A stretch of 64,000 bases of DNA from Siphonodentalium dalli (GCA_032622095.1 CP136066.1:198822816-198886815); one strand, 5' to 3'; shown: positions 37,333 through 50,711, counted from the first letter of the stretch. Translations and numbers: made by a program. The notes: generated from the letters alone by a model not told the origin.

Positions 37333-40300
37333 TAGCTAAATCAGCAAGGCCCACCAACATCATAGCCCAATAAGCAAGGCCCACCCACATCATAGCCCAA
37401 TCAGCAAGACCCACCAACATCATAGCTAAATCAGCATGACCCACCAACATCATAGCTAAATCAGCAGAACCCACCAATAGAATAACCATATCAGCCGGAA
37501 CCACAAACTCATAGCCCAATCAGCAAGACCTACCAACATCATAGCTAAATCAGCAGGACCCACCAACATCATAGCTAAATCAGCAGGACCCACCAACATC
37601 ATAGCCCAATAAGCAAGACCCACCGACATCATAGCCCAATCAGCAAGACCCACCAACATCATAGCTAAATCAGCAAGGCCCACCAACATCATAGCTAAAT
37701 CAGCCGGATCCACCAACATCATAGCCCAATCAGCAGGACCCACCAACATCATAGCTAAATCAGCAAGACCCACCCATATAATAGCCCAATCACCAAGACC
37801 CACCAACATCATAGCCCAATCAACAAGACCCACCAAAAGCATAGCCTAATCAGCAGAACAAACATCATAGCCCAATCATCAAGACCCACCAACATCATAG
37901 CCCAATAAGCAAGGCCCACCAACATCATAGCTAAATCAGCAAGGCCCACCAACATCATAGCTAAATCAGCAAGGCCCACCAACATCATAGCTAAATCAGC
38001 AAGGCCCACCAACATCATAGCTAAATCAGCAGAACCCATCAACATCATAGCTAAATCAGCAGAACCCACCAACATCATAGCCCAATAAGCAAGGCCCACC
38101 AACATCATAGCTAAATCAGCAAGGCCCACCCACATCATAGCTAAATCAGCAGGACCCACCAACATCATAGCCCAATAAGCAAGGCCCACCAACATCATAG
38201 CTAAATCAGCAAGGCCCACCCACATCATAGCTAAATCAGCAGGACCCACCAACATCATAGCCCAATAAGCAAGGCCCACCAACATCATAGCTAAATCAGC
38301 AAGGCCCACCAACATCATAGCTAAATCAGCAGAACCCACCAACATCATAGCTAAATCAGCAGGACCCACCAACATCATAGCCCAATCAGCAGAACCCACC
38401 AACATCATAGCTAAATCAGCAAGGCCCACCCACATCATAGCTAAATCAGCAGGACCCACCAACATCATAGCCCAATAAGCAAGGCCCACCAACATCATAG
38501 CTAAATCAGCAAGGCCCACCAACATCATAGCTAAATCAGCAGGACCCACCAACATCATAGCCCAATCAGCAGAACCCACCAACATCATAGCTAAATCAGC
38601 AGGACCCACCAACATCATAGCTAAATCAGCCGGATCCACCAACATCATAGCCCAATCAGCAGGACCCACCAACATCATAGCTAAATCAACAGGACCCACC
38701 AACATCATAGCTAAATCAGCAAGGCCCACCCACATCATAGCTAAATCAGCAGGACCCACCAATATCATAGCTAAATCAGCAAGGCCCACCAACATCATAG
38801 CTAAATCAGCAAGGCCCACCAACATCATAGCTAAATCAGCAGGACCCACCAACATCATAGCTAAATCAGCAAGGCCCACCAACATCATAGCTAAATCAGC
38901 AAGGCCCACCAACATCATAGCCCAATCAGCAGGACCCACCAACATCATAGCCCAATCAGCAAGACCCACCAACATCATAGCTAAATCAGCAGGACCCACC
39001 AACATCATAGCCCAATCAGCAGAACCCACCAACATCATAGCTAAATCAGCAGGATCCACCAACATCATAGCTAAATCAGCAGGACCCACCAACATCATAG
39101 CTAAATCAGCAAGGCCCACCCACATCATAGCTAAATCAGCAAGGCCCACCCACATCATAGCTAAATCAGCAGAACCCACCAACATCATAGCTAAATCAGC
39201 AGGACCCACCAACATCATAGCCCAATCAGCAGAACCCACCAACATCATAGCTAAATCAGCAGAACCCATCAACATCATAGCTAAATCAGCAGAACCCATC
39301 AACATCATAGCTAAATCAGCCGGATCCACCAACATCATAGCTAAATCAGCAAGGCCCACCAACATCATAGCTAAATCAGCAGGACCCACCAACATCATAG
39401 CTAAATCAGCAAGGCCCACCAACATCATAGCCCAATCAGCAAGGCCCACCAACATCATAGCTAAATCAGCAGGACCCACCAACATCATAGCCCAATCAGC
39501 AGAACCCACCAACATCATAGCTAAATCAGCAAGGCCCACCAACATCATAGCTAAATCAGCAAGGCCCACCCACATCATAGCTAAATCAGCAGGACCCACC
39601 AACATCATAGCTAAATCAGCAGGACCCACCAACATCATAGCCCAATCAGCAAGGCCCACCAACATCATAGCTAAATCAGCAAGGCCCACCAACATCATAG
39701 CTAAATCAGCAAGGCCCACCAACATCATAGCTAAATCAGCAAGGCCCACCAACATCATAGCTAAATCAGCAGAACCCACCAACATCATAGCTAAATCAGC
39801 AAGGCCCACCAACATCATAGCTAAATCAGCCGGATCCACCAACATCATAGCCCAATCAGCAGGACCCACCAACATCATAGCTAAATCAGCAAGACCCACC
39901 AACATCATAGCTAAATCAGCAAGGCCCACCAACATCATAGCTAAATCAGCCGGATCCACCAACATCATAGCCCAATCAGCAGGACCCACCAACATCATAG
40001 CCCAATAAGCAAGGCCCACCAACATCATAGCTAAATCATCAAGACCCACCAACATCATAGCCCAATCAACAAGACGCACCAAAAGCATAGCCCAATCAGC
40101 AGAACAAACATCATAGCCCAATCATCAAGACCCACCAACATCATAGCCCAATAAGCAAGGCCCACCAACATCATAGCTAAATCAGCAAGGCCCACCAACA
40201 TCATAGCTAAATCAGCAGGACCCACCAACATCATAGCCCAATAAGCAAGGCCCACCAACATCATAGCTAAATCAGCAAGGCCCACCAACATCATAGCTAA

Positions 40301-43300
40301 ATCAGCAGGACCCACCAACATCATAGCTAAATCAGCAAGGCCCACCAACATCATAGCTAAATCAGCAGGACCCACCAACATCATAGCTAAATCAGCAAGG
40401 CCCACCAACATCATAGCTAAATCAGCCGGATCCACCAACATCATAGCCCAATCAGCAGGACCCACCAACATCATAGCTAAATCAGCAAGACCCACCAACA
40501 TCATAGCTAAATCAGCAAGGCCCACCAACATCATAGCTAAATCAGCAAGGCCCACCGACATCATAGCTAAATCAGCCGGATCCACCAACATCATAGCCCA
40601 ATCAGCAGGACCCACCAACATCATAGCTAAATCAGCAAGGCCCACCAACATCATAGCCCAATCAGCAGAACCCACCAACATCATAGCTAAATCAGCAGGA
40701 CCCACCAACATCATAGCTAAATCAGCCGGATCCACCAACATCATAGCCCAATCAGCAGAACCCACCAACATCATAGCTAAATCAGCAGGACCCACCAACA
40801 TCATAGCTAAATCAGCCGGATCCACCAACATCATAGCCCAATCAGCAGGACCCACCAACATCATAGCTAAATCAACAGGACCCACCAACATCATAGCTAA
40901 ATCAGCAAGGCCCACCCACATCATAGCTAAATCAGCAGGACCCACCAACATCATAGCTAAATCAGCAAGGCCCACCAACATCATAGCTAAATCAGCAGAA
41001 CCCATCAACATCATAGCTAAATCAGCAGAACCCATCAACATCATAGCTAAATCAGCCGGATCCACCAACATCATAGCTAAATCAGCAAGGCCCACCAACA
41101 TCATAGCTAAATCAGCAGAACCCACCAACATCATAGCTAAATCAGCAAGGCCCACCAACATCATAGCCCAATAAGCAAGGCCCACCAACATCATAGCTAA
41201 ATCAGCAAGGCCCACCAACATCATAGCTAAATCAGCAAGGCCCACCAACATCATAGCTAAATCAGCCGGATCCACCAACATCATAGCCCAATCAGCAGGA
41301 CCCACCAACATCATAGCTAAATCAGCCGGATCCACCAACATCATAGCCCAATCAGCAGGACCCACCAACATCATAGCTAAATCAGCCGGATCCACCAACA
41401 TCATAGCCCAATCAGCAGGACCCACCAACATCATAGCTAAATCAGCAAGTCCCACCAACATCATAGCTAAATCAGCAAGGCCCACCAACATCATAGCTAA
41501 ATCAGCCGGATCCACCAACATCATAGCCCAATCAGCAGGACCCACCAACATCATAGCCCAATAAGCAAGGCCCACCAACATCATAGCTAAATCATCAAGA
41601 CCCACCAACATCATAGCCCAATCAACAAGACGCACCAAAAGCATAGCCCAATCAGCAGAACAAACATCATAGCCCAATCATCAAGACCCACCAACATCAT
41701 AGCCCAATAAGCAAGGCCCACCAACATCATAGCTAAATCAGCAAGGCCCACCAACATCATAGCTAAATCAGCAAGGCCCACCAACATCATAGCTAAATCA
41801 GCCGGATCCACCAACATCATAGCCCAATCAGCAGGACCCACCAACATCATAGCTAAATCAGCAAGACCCACCAACATCATAGCTAAATCAGCAAGGCCCA
41901 CCAACATCATAGCTAAATCAGCAAGGCCCACCGACATCATAGCTAAATCAGCCGGATCCACCAACATCATAGCCCAATCAGCAGGACCCACCAACATCAT
42001 AGCTAAATCAGCAAGGCCCACCAACATCATAGCTAAATCAGCAAGGCCCACCACCATCATAGCTAAATCAGCCGGATCCACCAACATCATAGCCCAATCA
42101 GCAGGACCCACCAACATCATAGCTAAATCAGCAAGACCCACCCATATAATAGCCCAATCATCAAGACCCACCAACATCATAGCCCAATCAACAAGACCCA
42201 CCAAAAGCATAGCCCAATCAGCAGAACAAACATCATAGCCCAATCATCAAGACCCACCAACATCATAGCCCAATCAGCAGGACCCACCAACATCATAGCC
42301 CAATAAGCAAGGCCCACCCAAATCATAGCCCAATCAGCAAGACCCACCAACATCATAGCTAAATCAGCAGGACCCACCAACATCATAGCTAAATCAGCAA
42401 GGCCCACCACCATCATAGCTAAATCAGCAGGACCCACCAACATCATAGCTAAATCAGCAAGGCCCACCCACATCATAGCTAAATCAGCAGAACCCACCAC
42501 CATCATAGCTAAATCTACAGGACCCACCAACATCACAGCTAAATCAGCAGGACCCACCAACATCATAGCTAAATCAGCAGGACCCACCAACATCATAGCT
42601 AAATCAGCAGAACCCACCACCATCATAGCTAAATCAGCAAGGCCCACCCACATCATAGCTAAATCTACAGGACCCACCCACATCATAGCTAAATCTACAT
42701 GACCCACCAACATCACAGCTAAATCAGCAGGACCCACCAACATCATAGATAAATCAGCAGGAAATCAGCAGAACCCACCAATAGAATAACCATATCAGCC
42801 GGAACCACAAACTCATAGCCCAATCAGCAAGACCTACCAACATCATAGCTAAATCAGCAGGACCCACCAACATCATAGCCCAATAAGCAAGGCCCACCCA
42901 CATCATAGCTAAATCAGCAGGACCCACCAACAGCATAGCTAAATCAGCATGACCCACCAACATCATAGCTAACTCAGCAGGACCAGCCAACATCATAGCT
43001 AAATCAGCAGGACCCACCAACATCATAGCTAAATCAGCAGGACCCACCAACATCATAGCTAAATCAGCCGGATCCACCAACATCATAGCTAAATCAGCAG
43101 GACCCACCAACATCATAGCTAAATCAGCAGAACCCGCCACCATCATAGCCCAATCAGCACGACCCACCAACATCATAGCCCAATCAGCAGGACCCACCAA
43201 CATCATAGCCCAATCAGCAAGGCCTACAAATAGCATAGCCCAATCAGCAGAACCCACCAACATCATAGCCCAATCAGCAGGACCCACCAACATAGTAGCC

Positions 43301-44751
43301 CAATCAGCAAGGCCTACCAACATAGTAGCCCAATCAGCAAGGCCTACCAACATCATAGCCCAATCAGCTAGGCCTACAAATATCATAGCCCAATCAGCAG
43401 GACCCACCAACATCATAGCACAATATGCAGAACCCACCAACACCATAGCCCAATCTGCAGAACCCACCAACATCATAGCCCAATCAGCGAGACCCACCAA
43501 CATCATAGCCCAATCAGCGAGACCCACCAACATCATAGCCCAATCAGCAGAACCCACCAACATCATAGCTAAATCAGCAGGACCCACCAACATCATAGCC
43601 CAATCAGCAGAACCCACCAACATCATAGCTAAATCAGCAGGACCCACCAACATCATAGCCCAATCAGCAGGACCCACCAACATCATAGCTAAATCAACAG
43701 GACCCACCAACATCATAGCTAAATCAGCAAGGCCCACCCACATCATAGCTAAATCAGCAGGACCCACCAACATCATAGCTAAATCAGCAAGGCCCACCAA
43801 CATCATAGCTAAATCAGCAGGACCCACCAACATCATAGCTAAATCAGCAGGACCCACCAACATCATAGCCCAATCAGCAGAACCCACCAACATCATAGCT
43901 AATTCAGCAGGATCCACCAACATCATAGCTAAATCAGCAGGACCCACCAACATCATAGCTAAATCAGCAAGGCCCACCCACATCATAGCTAAATCAGCAA
44001 GGCCCACCCACATCATAGCCCAATCAGCAGAACCCACCAACATCATAGCCCAATCAGCAGAACCCACCAACATCATAGCTAAATCAGCAGGATCCACCAA
44101 CATCATAGCTAAATCAGCAAGGCCCACCCACATCATAGCTAAATCAGCAGAACCCACCAACATCATAGCCCAATCAGCAGAACCCACCAACATCATAGCT
44201 AAATCAGCAGGATCCACAAACATCATAGCTAAATCAGCAAGGCTCACCCACATCATAGCCCAATCAGCAGAACCCACCAACATCATAGCCCAATCAGCAG
44301 AACCCACCAACATCATAGCTAAATCAGCAGGATCCACCAACATCATGGCTAAATCAGCAAGGCCCACCCACATCATAGCTAAATCAGCAAGGCCCACCCA
44401 CATCATAGCTAAATCAGCAAGGCCCACCCACATCATAGCTAAATCAGCAAGACCCAACATCATTGCCCAATCTGCAGGACCCACCAACATCACAACCCAA
44501 TCAGCAAGGCCCACCCACATCATAGCTAAATCAGCAGGACCCACCTCCATCATAGCCCAATCAGCAAGGCCCACCCACATCATAGCTAAATCAACAGGAC
44601 CCACCAACATCATAGCTAAATCAACATGACCTACTAACATCACACTGTAGCTACATGTCCATGTAAATCAGTAAGATCCACCAACATTATACATGTAGCT
44701 AAATCAGCAGAACACGCAACATAATAGTCCAATCAGCAGGACCCACCAACA
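37333..44751. repeat. 30-bp satellite array, right block with higher-order repeats
   Basis: The right block is the same 30-bp satellite but of a different variant mix. AGCCCAATCAGC, AGCCCAATAAGC and AAGGCCC units are common and ATGATA units are essentially absent. A marker segment (CACCAAAAGCATAGCC followed by a shortened unit AGAACAAACATC) recurs at 35,581, 37,831, 40,077, 41,633 and 42,199. The last three spacings (2,246, 1,556 and 566) are each a multiple of 30 minus 4, so whole blocks bounded by a 26-bp unit were duplicated. Another marker (AATAGAATAACCATAT) appears near 35,375, 35,910, 37,475 and 42,779. The array decays from about 44,640 to 44,751. Confidence 0.95.
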
Positions 44752-44863
44752 GTACATGTAGTCGTGACATATGGACAGAATACGGTTATGAGATACCTTG
44801 TGCAGATTGTGTTATCTGTGCATACATGTACATGATGTACTTGGGTTACCAAGTTTGTAAGTA

Positions 44864-45238
44864 CCCTGCTTGACAAAACAAGTGTCCACCTAACCGCGGT
44901 GCAGTTAGCGTTGCCACCGTGGCTGAAATGCAACTACACCGCGGCTCCACCGGCTAACTACAGTTGGGCCGCGGTGTACTTGCCGTTCGGCCATGGTGTA
45001 ATTGCCGCGGTGTACGTTCATTAAACTGAAAAAAGACGATACAAACCAGAAATCGAACCACGTGTACATGCCGTTCGGCTGCGGTGTAGTTGCCTTTCGG
45101 CCGCAGTGTACTTGCTGTTGGGCCACGGTGTACTTGCCGTTCGGCCGCGGTGCTCAACTGCAGTTACAAACTCTGACACCGCGGCCGAACGGCAAATACA
45201 CCGCGGTGCCAATGGACACTTGTTTTGTCCAGCGGGGG
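44864..45238. mobile_element. 375-bp TA-flanked element with CCGCGG repeats
   Basis: Inverted ends share GACAAAACAAGTGTCCA (44,871 inward on the left, mirrored near 45,214-45,231 on the right), and the outermost bases are CCC...GGG with TA on each side. The interior is a run of short units such as GCCGCGGTGTACTTGCCGTT in both orientations, much more GC-rich than its surroundings. It lies directly beside the right edge of the 30-bp satellite. No coding potential is seen. Confidence 0.75.
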
Positions 45239-45299
45239 TAGCAACATTGTGAGTTTAGATGGTTATAAAGTAATACTAGATGTCAACATGAAGAGATAA

Positions 45300-45570
45300 T
45301 TATAAAGTAAAATCCAAGATGGCTGCTGGCAACCATGTTTTTCAAAATTTGATGGCTCCCATTTTGAGGTCACCCAAAAGATCCATATGAAGTTTGGTGA
45401 CGATCGGACGCAGGGTGTGGTCTGTAGGGTGTGCTAATGGATTTAGTAATGCAAAGAGTAAAATCTAAGATGGTCGCTGGTGACCATGTTTTTTAACACA
45501 TTTTGGTCAAAATACACGTAGGAGGCTCCCATCTAGAGGCCACCCTGAAGATCCATTTTTTTTATTGGAG
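45300..45570. repeat. AAGATGGCTGC-type dispersed repeat
   Basis: Contains CCAAGATGGCTGCTGGCAAC, GATCCATATGAAGTTTGGTG and TAATGGATTTAGTAATGCAA, shared with 47,690-48,070, 49,496-49,790 and 62,200-62,660. Divergent and noncoding. Confidence 0.6.
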
Positions 45571-45761
45571 AACTATCAATAATAAAGACAAAGTTTATCT
45601 ATTTCTCCAAGTTCTTCGAAGTGGTGATGTTTTTACATACTTTTATATTTATTCACATTTTAATTTACCGACTGCGAGTTCCTTGGGCTCCTTGAATAGA
45701 TAAATACCGGTATTATCAAAGATGGGCATAATCCTTGACAACAAGATATAAAAGCCCCTAA

Positions 45762-46039
45762 CCCTTTCATGACAGGAGCTGTGCTGGTGCAGCATTAAAG
45801 ATCCTGTGCCAGTGCATTCTCTTGTACCCAGTATGTGCAAGTCTCCCATACATGTAGGGAACCTCACATATATAAGAGACTGCACTGGCTTACAAGGTCA
45901 AGGTAAATATTGTTAGGCCAATTGAAGTATTCTCTTACATGTATATACATGAGGCTCCAGATAGGATATTCACATATATAAGAGAATGCATTGGCACAGG
46001 GTTTTCACATAATTTCAGGAAGCTCCAATCGTGGAAGGG
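45762..46039. mobile_element. CCCTTTCATGACTGGAGC-family MITE, copy 4
   Basis: Left flank CTAA (mutated TTAA), left end CCCTTTCATGACAGGAGC. Right end AGCTCCAATCGTGGAAGGG before TTAA at 46,040-46,043. Both palindrome modules are present. Confidence 0.8.
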
Positions 46040-46498
46040 TTAAAGGAATGGCCTAAAGCCCAGTGTAAAGCCTGGAAATAAACATCTGGTAAAATGACAG
46101 GCACAAAATTACTAATGACCGTCATTTTGTCAGGCACAAAATTTTTAGTTATTTCCAGGCTTGAATGACAGAAAGCAGAGAAAATTAGTGCCAAAAACAA
46201 TAAGAAACGGAAGCAATATGCATATGGCCAATTAACTGTGGCGACTCGTTTGGTGTCTGTTCGTGTGGTGAATACACTGGATTTAGTTTAAACCTGTTTT
46301 CACTGACTGGGAATCCAACAAAAGATGGTAAATGCGGCAAAATGATTATTGCGACTATAAATGGGAAATACATTGTACATTTACATTATTTCTTTTGGAA
46401 TGAAGATATTACATGTATTTAAATCTGATTCATACTGATCACTATTATTTGATATGTGGTTCTGCGGTTTACACAGAGAGGTATACTCAATGAACCTA

Positions 46499-46711
46499 CA
46501 GTAATGCCCTAAATAATCGACTCCTTAACCACAGCAGAATTATGGGTAATTTTTCAGGATTTAGTCGGTAATATGGCCTGTTGCCATTCATCGGAAATCT
46601 CTCGGCGAGAGCTTTCCGATGAATGGCAACAAGACATATTTCCGACTAAATCATGAAAAGTTACCCATAATTCTGCTGTGGTTAAGGAGTCGATTATTTA
46701 GAGCATTACTA
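46499..46711. mobile_element. Fold-back MITE (CAGTAATGCCC), copy 7
   Basis: A complete TA-flanked hairpin, apex CTCTCGGCGAGAG, with few mismatches between arms. Confidence 0.88.
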
Positions 46712-48419
46712 TACATGAACAATTGTACATGCTTGAGATTATGTCGATCTGAAATGATGGTAATCTTCTAAATAGCCATCACTAGAACTATTTTCTAACT
46801 TACTGGAACGTATTCAAAATTACCATTAACTTTGTGAATGAGAATGCCATGATCAATGCACAATACTACATGTACATGTAATGTACCAATCTCTACCAGA
46901 GGGCACCAGTCATACTTCCTTTCTGACTTTGTAACCGGCTGGGTACTCGTCTGGCGTTTCTATATTTAGCGCGGGATTTTCCAAACAAAATGGCAAAAAC
47001 CGATCGCCCCCGAGTCAAATGTCCTATGTGCTTTGAGAAGAACAATTCCCGCACTAAAAACTTAATGACAGAATGGAGGATCAGGGCGGTAGTTTTGTTG
47101 ACAATTTTCGCAAGCAACTCATCAAAATTGTACAAATTAGAACTCTTGTGTCTGACTTGCCAATGCATGTTGTCGGTATGTTGTCGTCCATGTGCGTTTA
47201 GACTTTTGTGTTGATAAAATAATCTGAGAACCAAATCACACCGTTTCAAAATATAGTTCTTTGGTTCTGGTGGGACTTTCCAAACTAAAGGTACGAAACC
47301 ACATAAATTTTGTTCGATATTTTGTGTGCTTAATAAGATTTGCATTTTGCTGTGCTCGCTTAATATATTTAATATCGCGAATGTCCACCAAATGTGGGTG
47401 AAATGTCACCGGTAGCAGCGGTCTTACCGAGTCATCAAGGGAGGTAAACCCTGCATGGAGTTTGGTAGTGTACACCACTAATACCAACATTTCTATCAAA
47501 AATTAATTTGAAAAACTCTTTGATTCTATCAGTGAAATACATTTTACGACACCAACAAACTGTCTTTTATTTGCACACATGCGCATACTCAGTAACAAAC
47601 AAAAATAATGAGTGTCAATGACACTGTAGCTAAACTTGAAGAGGGTATATTATCATACATGAGAGTCAATGATAAGGAATGCGGAAAGTTTGAGTGTTTA
47701 AATAATACTGGAGGTCAACGCGGAGAGCCATATGAAGTTTGGGATCAATCGGATGAGAAATGATGATTAAGCTCCCATCCAATACTAATCATACCCATAA
47801 ATTTCAAAATAGTTCTCCAATAAATGTAGGCTGCAAGGTGTGCCAATTGATTTATATATGAAATACAACATGGCCACTGACAGCCACGTATTTCAATGAA
47901 ATTAGGAAAAATGTTGCTAGCTCTATCTATAGGGCACCCCCAAAGATTCATACGAAGTTTCGGATGAATCAGATAAAAAATGTTCTTTGTAGGGTATACC
48001 AAAACATTTAGTCAGGCAAAGAGTAAACTCCAAGATCGCTGCCGGCAATGATATTTTTTATCGAAAATCGTTCATATTCAATACATGTACATGTAGCTCC
48101 CAGAGGCAGGGTTTCCGCTACTACGGCAGGCCGGCTGTCAAGCGGCCTCATTCCCCTCCCCAATAATGACCCAGCGAGCTCAATCCCCTTTTCCTGGGAA
48201 TGGGGCCACTGACACTGGACGATTAACAGGTGCACTTGATGCCTAAATGATACGTAATCAGTTGCACAGGCCACCCATGAACAGTTGTCTACACAGTCAT
48301 CTATCGTAATGCTTTGTCGGCATAAGTCAAAGACAAACCAATCGTCACATCAAAGGGACCGTTGCCGACAAAGAAAACTGCCCATACATGGATGCACTAC
48401 TCGGTTCCCGTGACGAGGA
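46712..48419. other. Intron between exon 3 and exon A, one possible short coding frame
   Basis: A plus-strand frame from ATG 46,990 begins MAKTDRPRVKCPMCFEKNNS, with one CxxC pair, and stays open to 47,214. It has no recognised family and antisense frames are open too, so it is noted but not called. The AAGATGGC repeat occupies the later part. Confidence 0.3.
47690..48070. repeat. AAGATGGCTGC-type dispersed repeat
   Basis: Same family: CATATGAAGTTTGGGATCAA, TTTAGTCAGGCAAAGAGTAA and CCAAGATCGCTGCCGGCAAT. Two diverged units in tandem. Confidence 0.55.
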
Positions 48420-48620
48420 GTAATCTGCTTGATTCCTGTCCACAGTGTATCAAACTCCTTCAGATGACATGCATAATTCTAATAGGCACATCTTCAGTGG
48501 AGAGGCTGTTCAGTTTAATGAACGACATAAAGTCGGACACACTATACTCGCCTCAAGTCAAAATCGCTGGAGGGACTTACGAGAATTTCAAGACGCATTT
48601 CATCTGACGGGGAGTTTCGA
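48420..48620 (+). pseudogene. Eroded hAT transposase C-terminal fragment
   Basis: One frame contains GTSSVERLFSLMNDIKSDTL, which fits the conserved C-terminal dimerisation motif of hAT transposases and domesticated relatives (pattern S-xx-ER-x-FS-xxx-xIK). The frame is only about 80 residues, has no recognisable catalytic region and has no matching exon nearby, so it is read as a fossil lying in the intron between exon 3 and exon A. A domesticated exon is not excluded but is unlikely. Confidence 0.5.
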
Positions 48621-50280
48621 GATGCTGAATGGGACATCATTATTGATAAGTTTAAGAACTGAACTGATCGGAAGATTGATTTCTAAAAAAAAATGTTGTC
48701 AGTGAACTGTTGTAGTTTCAGATTAACAGACTGTAACCGAGTACAAGTTTGGTTAATTTTCATTTTTGATTCAATATTTTGAGCGAACATGAATCACAGT
48801 ATTTGATGAAAAATAGTTTTGTTCTTCTCAGGAATATTCCCTACCGCCATACCAACTCAAATTGCAAGGCAGAGTTCAGTCCCCTGCTAAGCTGGCCTGA
48901 TCGCTGCTATCACAAACACAAAATGTGAAGAAATCACTATTTGTTTTTATTTTTGTCGGTTATAATTCATTCTGCATTATTCTGAGAAACGGATTTTCAT
49001 TTATGAATTGCTAGATCAAGCCAGAATGAATTGTAACTGACAAAACACTTAAAATAAAACAAATGTTAGATTTAATTACGAGAATGCCCATGGTGGCAGT
49101 GGCCAAACCAGCGTAGCGAGGGGACTGTACTCTTGGTTACCAACTATGCTTCAGAATATCGGTACGAAAAACAGGCCGTACAAAATCCGGTTCGCATTCT
49201 GATACCCTTGACCTGTCATATGGTTTGCCGCTGAATATGGACATGGAAATACTAAATTAATAACTAATTAACTTGATGTCAAAGAAACATGCGCTGTTTC
49301 AATTTACTTTATGCAAGTAGCTTCAATGTTCCTACTTCATGTCTTAGGTGCAAGGAAATGGCTACTATTCACTGACAAACATCAAAATATTTTCTCCTGA
49401 TGAGGCGAACCATGGTCGCCCCGTCACGTTGAGTGTTTCGGACTGTTTCCCCCCCAATACGGCCTAATGTATTTACCCCTAGCGGAAACCCTGCCAGAGG
49501 TGATGTCAATCATGCCTGTGAATTTTCAAAACATATCGCCAATAATTGTGGGTTGCAGGTTGTGCAGATGGCTTAACATGTGAAATCAAAGATGGGCACT
49601 GGCTGGCTTGTTTTTTTTTACATAATTCAGAACAAATGGTAAGCTCGCATCTAGAGGTCATCTCGAGAATCCATATGTAGTTTGGTAATGATCAGATGAG
49701 GGATGTGGCCTGTAGGGTATGCCAAAGGAAACTGCTGACACACAGATGGATGCCAACCCATGGCAATAGCTCAAACTTTACTTTGTTAAGATGAGCTAAA
49801 AAATGGATACAATAAAATCCAAACAGCCTAATCCAAGGATGATATCCGAAAACTTTTTACAGGATTTTCCATTATTGTCCAAGACTTCAAGCCAATGAAA
49901 TGCTACAACTTTTCCAGATTTCAATAGGCAGGATATCAAATAAATGTACGATAGAACATAAATAGTTAATATCTCTTCACAACTTCTTTTTAGTATCAGT
50001 TAAATTAGTTCTATCTTAATATAAATCCTGTGATATTGTCAACGCATGAATTTTAACCATGCGCTTCAATTTCCAAAGGTAATTCAAGGATAATTTTGAA
50101 GTTCAAGGATATTTCCATAGTGAAGTTAAATATGTGCCTTTTTTAATAACTTTTCCAGCCATTATGATGTTTTTTTAATTCTAAAAGTTTCTGGGTTGCC
50201 AAACAAGGTTATGAAGTCTGTGTATGCATCCCAGTCAACAGTCTACAGAGAAAGGTGCCATAGTGCTTCACTGACCTTCA
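48621..50280. other. Intron between exon 3 and exon A, nothing further recognised
   Basis: Possibly the decayed remainder of the hAT element around 48,420, then the AAGATGGC repeat. No intact frame. Confidence 0.4.
49496..49790. repeat. AAGATGGCTGC-type dispersed repeat
   Basis: Same family: ATCCATATGTAGTTTGGTAA, GGCCTGTAGGGTATGCCAAA. Ends near an ACACACAGATGGATGCCA tail. Confidence 0.5.
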
Positions 50281-50284
50281 TTAA

Positions 50285-50711
50285 AAGTACTCAATCCGAA
50301 TTAACGCTCGCAAATTACTATTTCCTTGGCTTCGAGGGTAAAAATATTTTATTCGAGTCGAGGAACCCACCCATTAAAGCTCAGAGTGATCAGATATTGA
50401 TGTTTGAAATCTATTATTTTAATTTTATGTGGCCCAGTAAACAGTTGACGAGAAGACCAAATTGCGGATGAAGATGGATAACTCTAAAATCAAGTGGCTT
50501 TTTTGTGTCAGATACTTGACAAACCGGCAAAATTTTGTTAAACAAAAAGTTCATAAATAACAGGTTTTTGTCAATTTTATGCTATAGTTGACTGTGGTTA
50601 GCATTATTTTTGGGCAATTTATCGAGTCTGACAACTGAAGCGGCATTTCAAAAACTGTTTTTGTTGTTGGAATCTGATGATATGGGGACCATCGAATCGG
50701 ATTGAGTACCT
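50285..50711. mobile_element. TTAA-flanked AGGTACTCAA element, copy 8 (427 bp)
   Basis: TTAA at 50,281-50,284 and 50,712-50,715, ends AAGTACTCAATCCGAATT and inverted CGGATTGAGTACCT. The body is close to copy 7 in inverted orientation. Confidence 0.85.

Noticed and set aside
29775-44643. Many long plus and minus frames in the 30-bp array as repeat-protein genes
   Set aside because: A stop-free unit of 30 bp keeps frames open automatically on both strands. Frames break only where a unit has a length change, and no gene context was seen.
29770-44751. CRISPR-like array
   Set aside because: The units are contiguous with no unique spacers, and the DNA is plainly eukaryotic.
46893-47345. 150-codon minus frame
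   Set aside because: No domain recognised, and a plus-strand frame overlaps it; there is no support for either as a gene.
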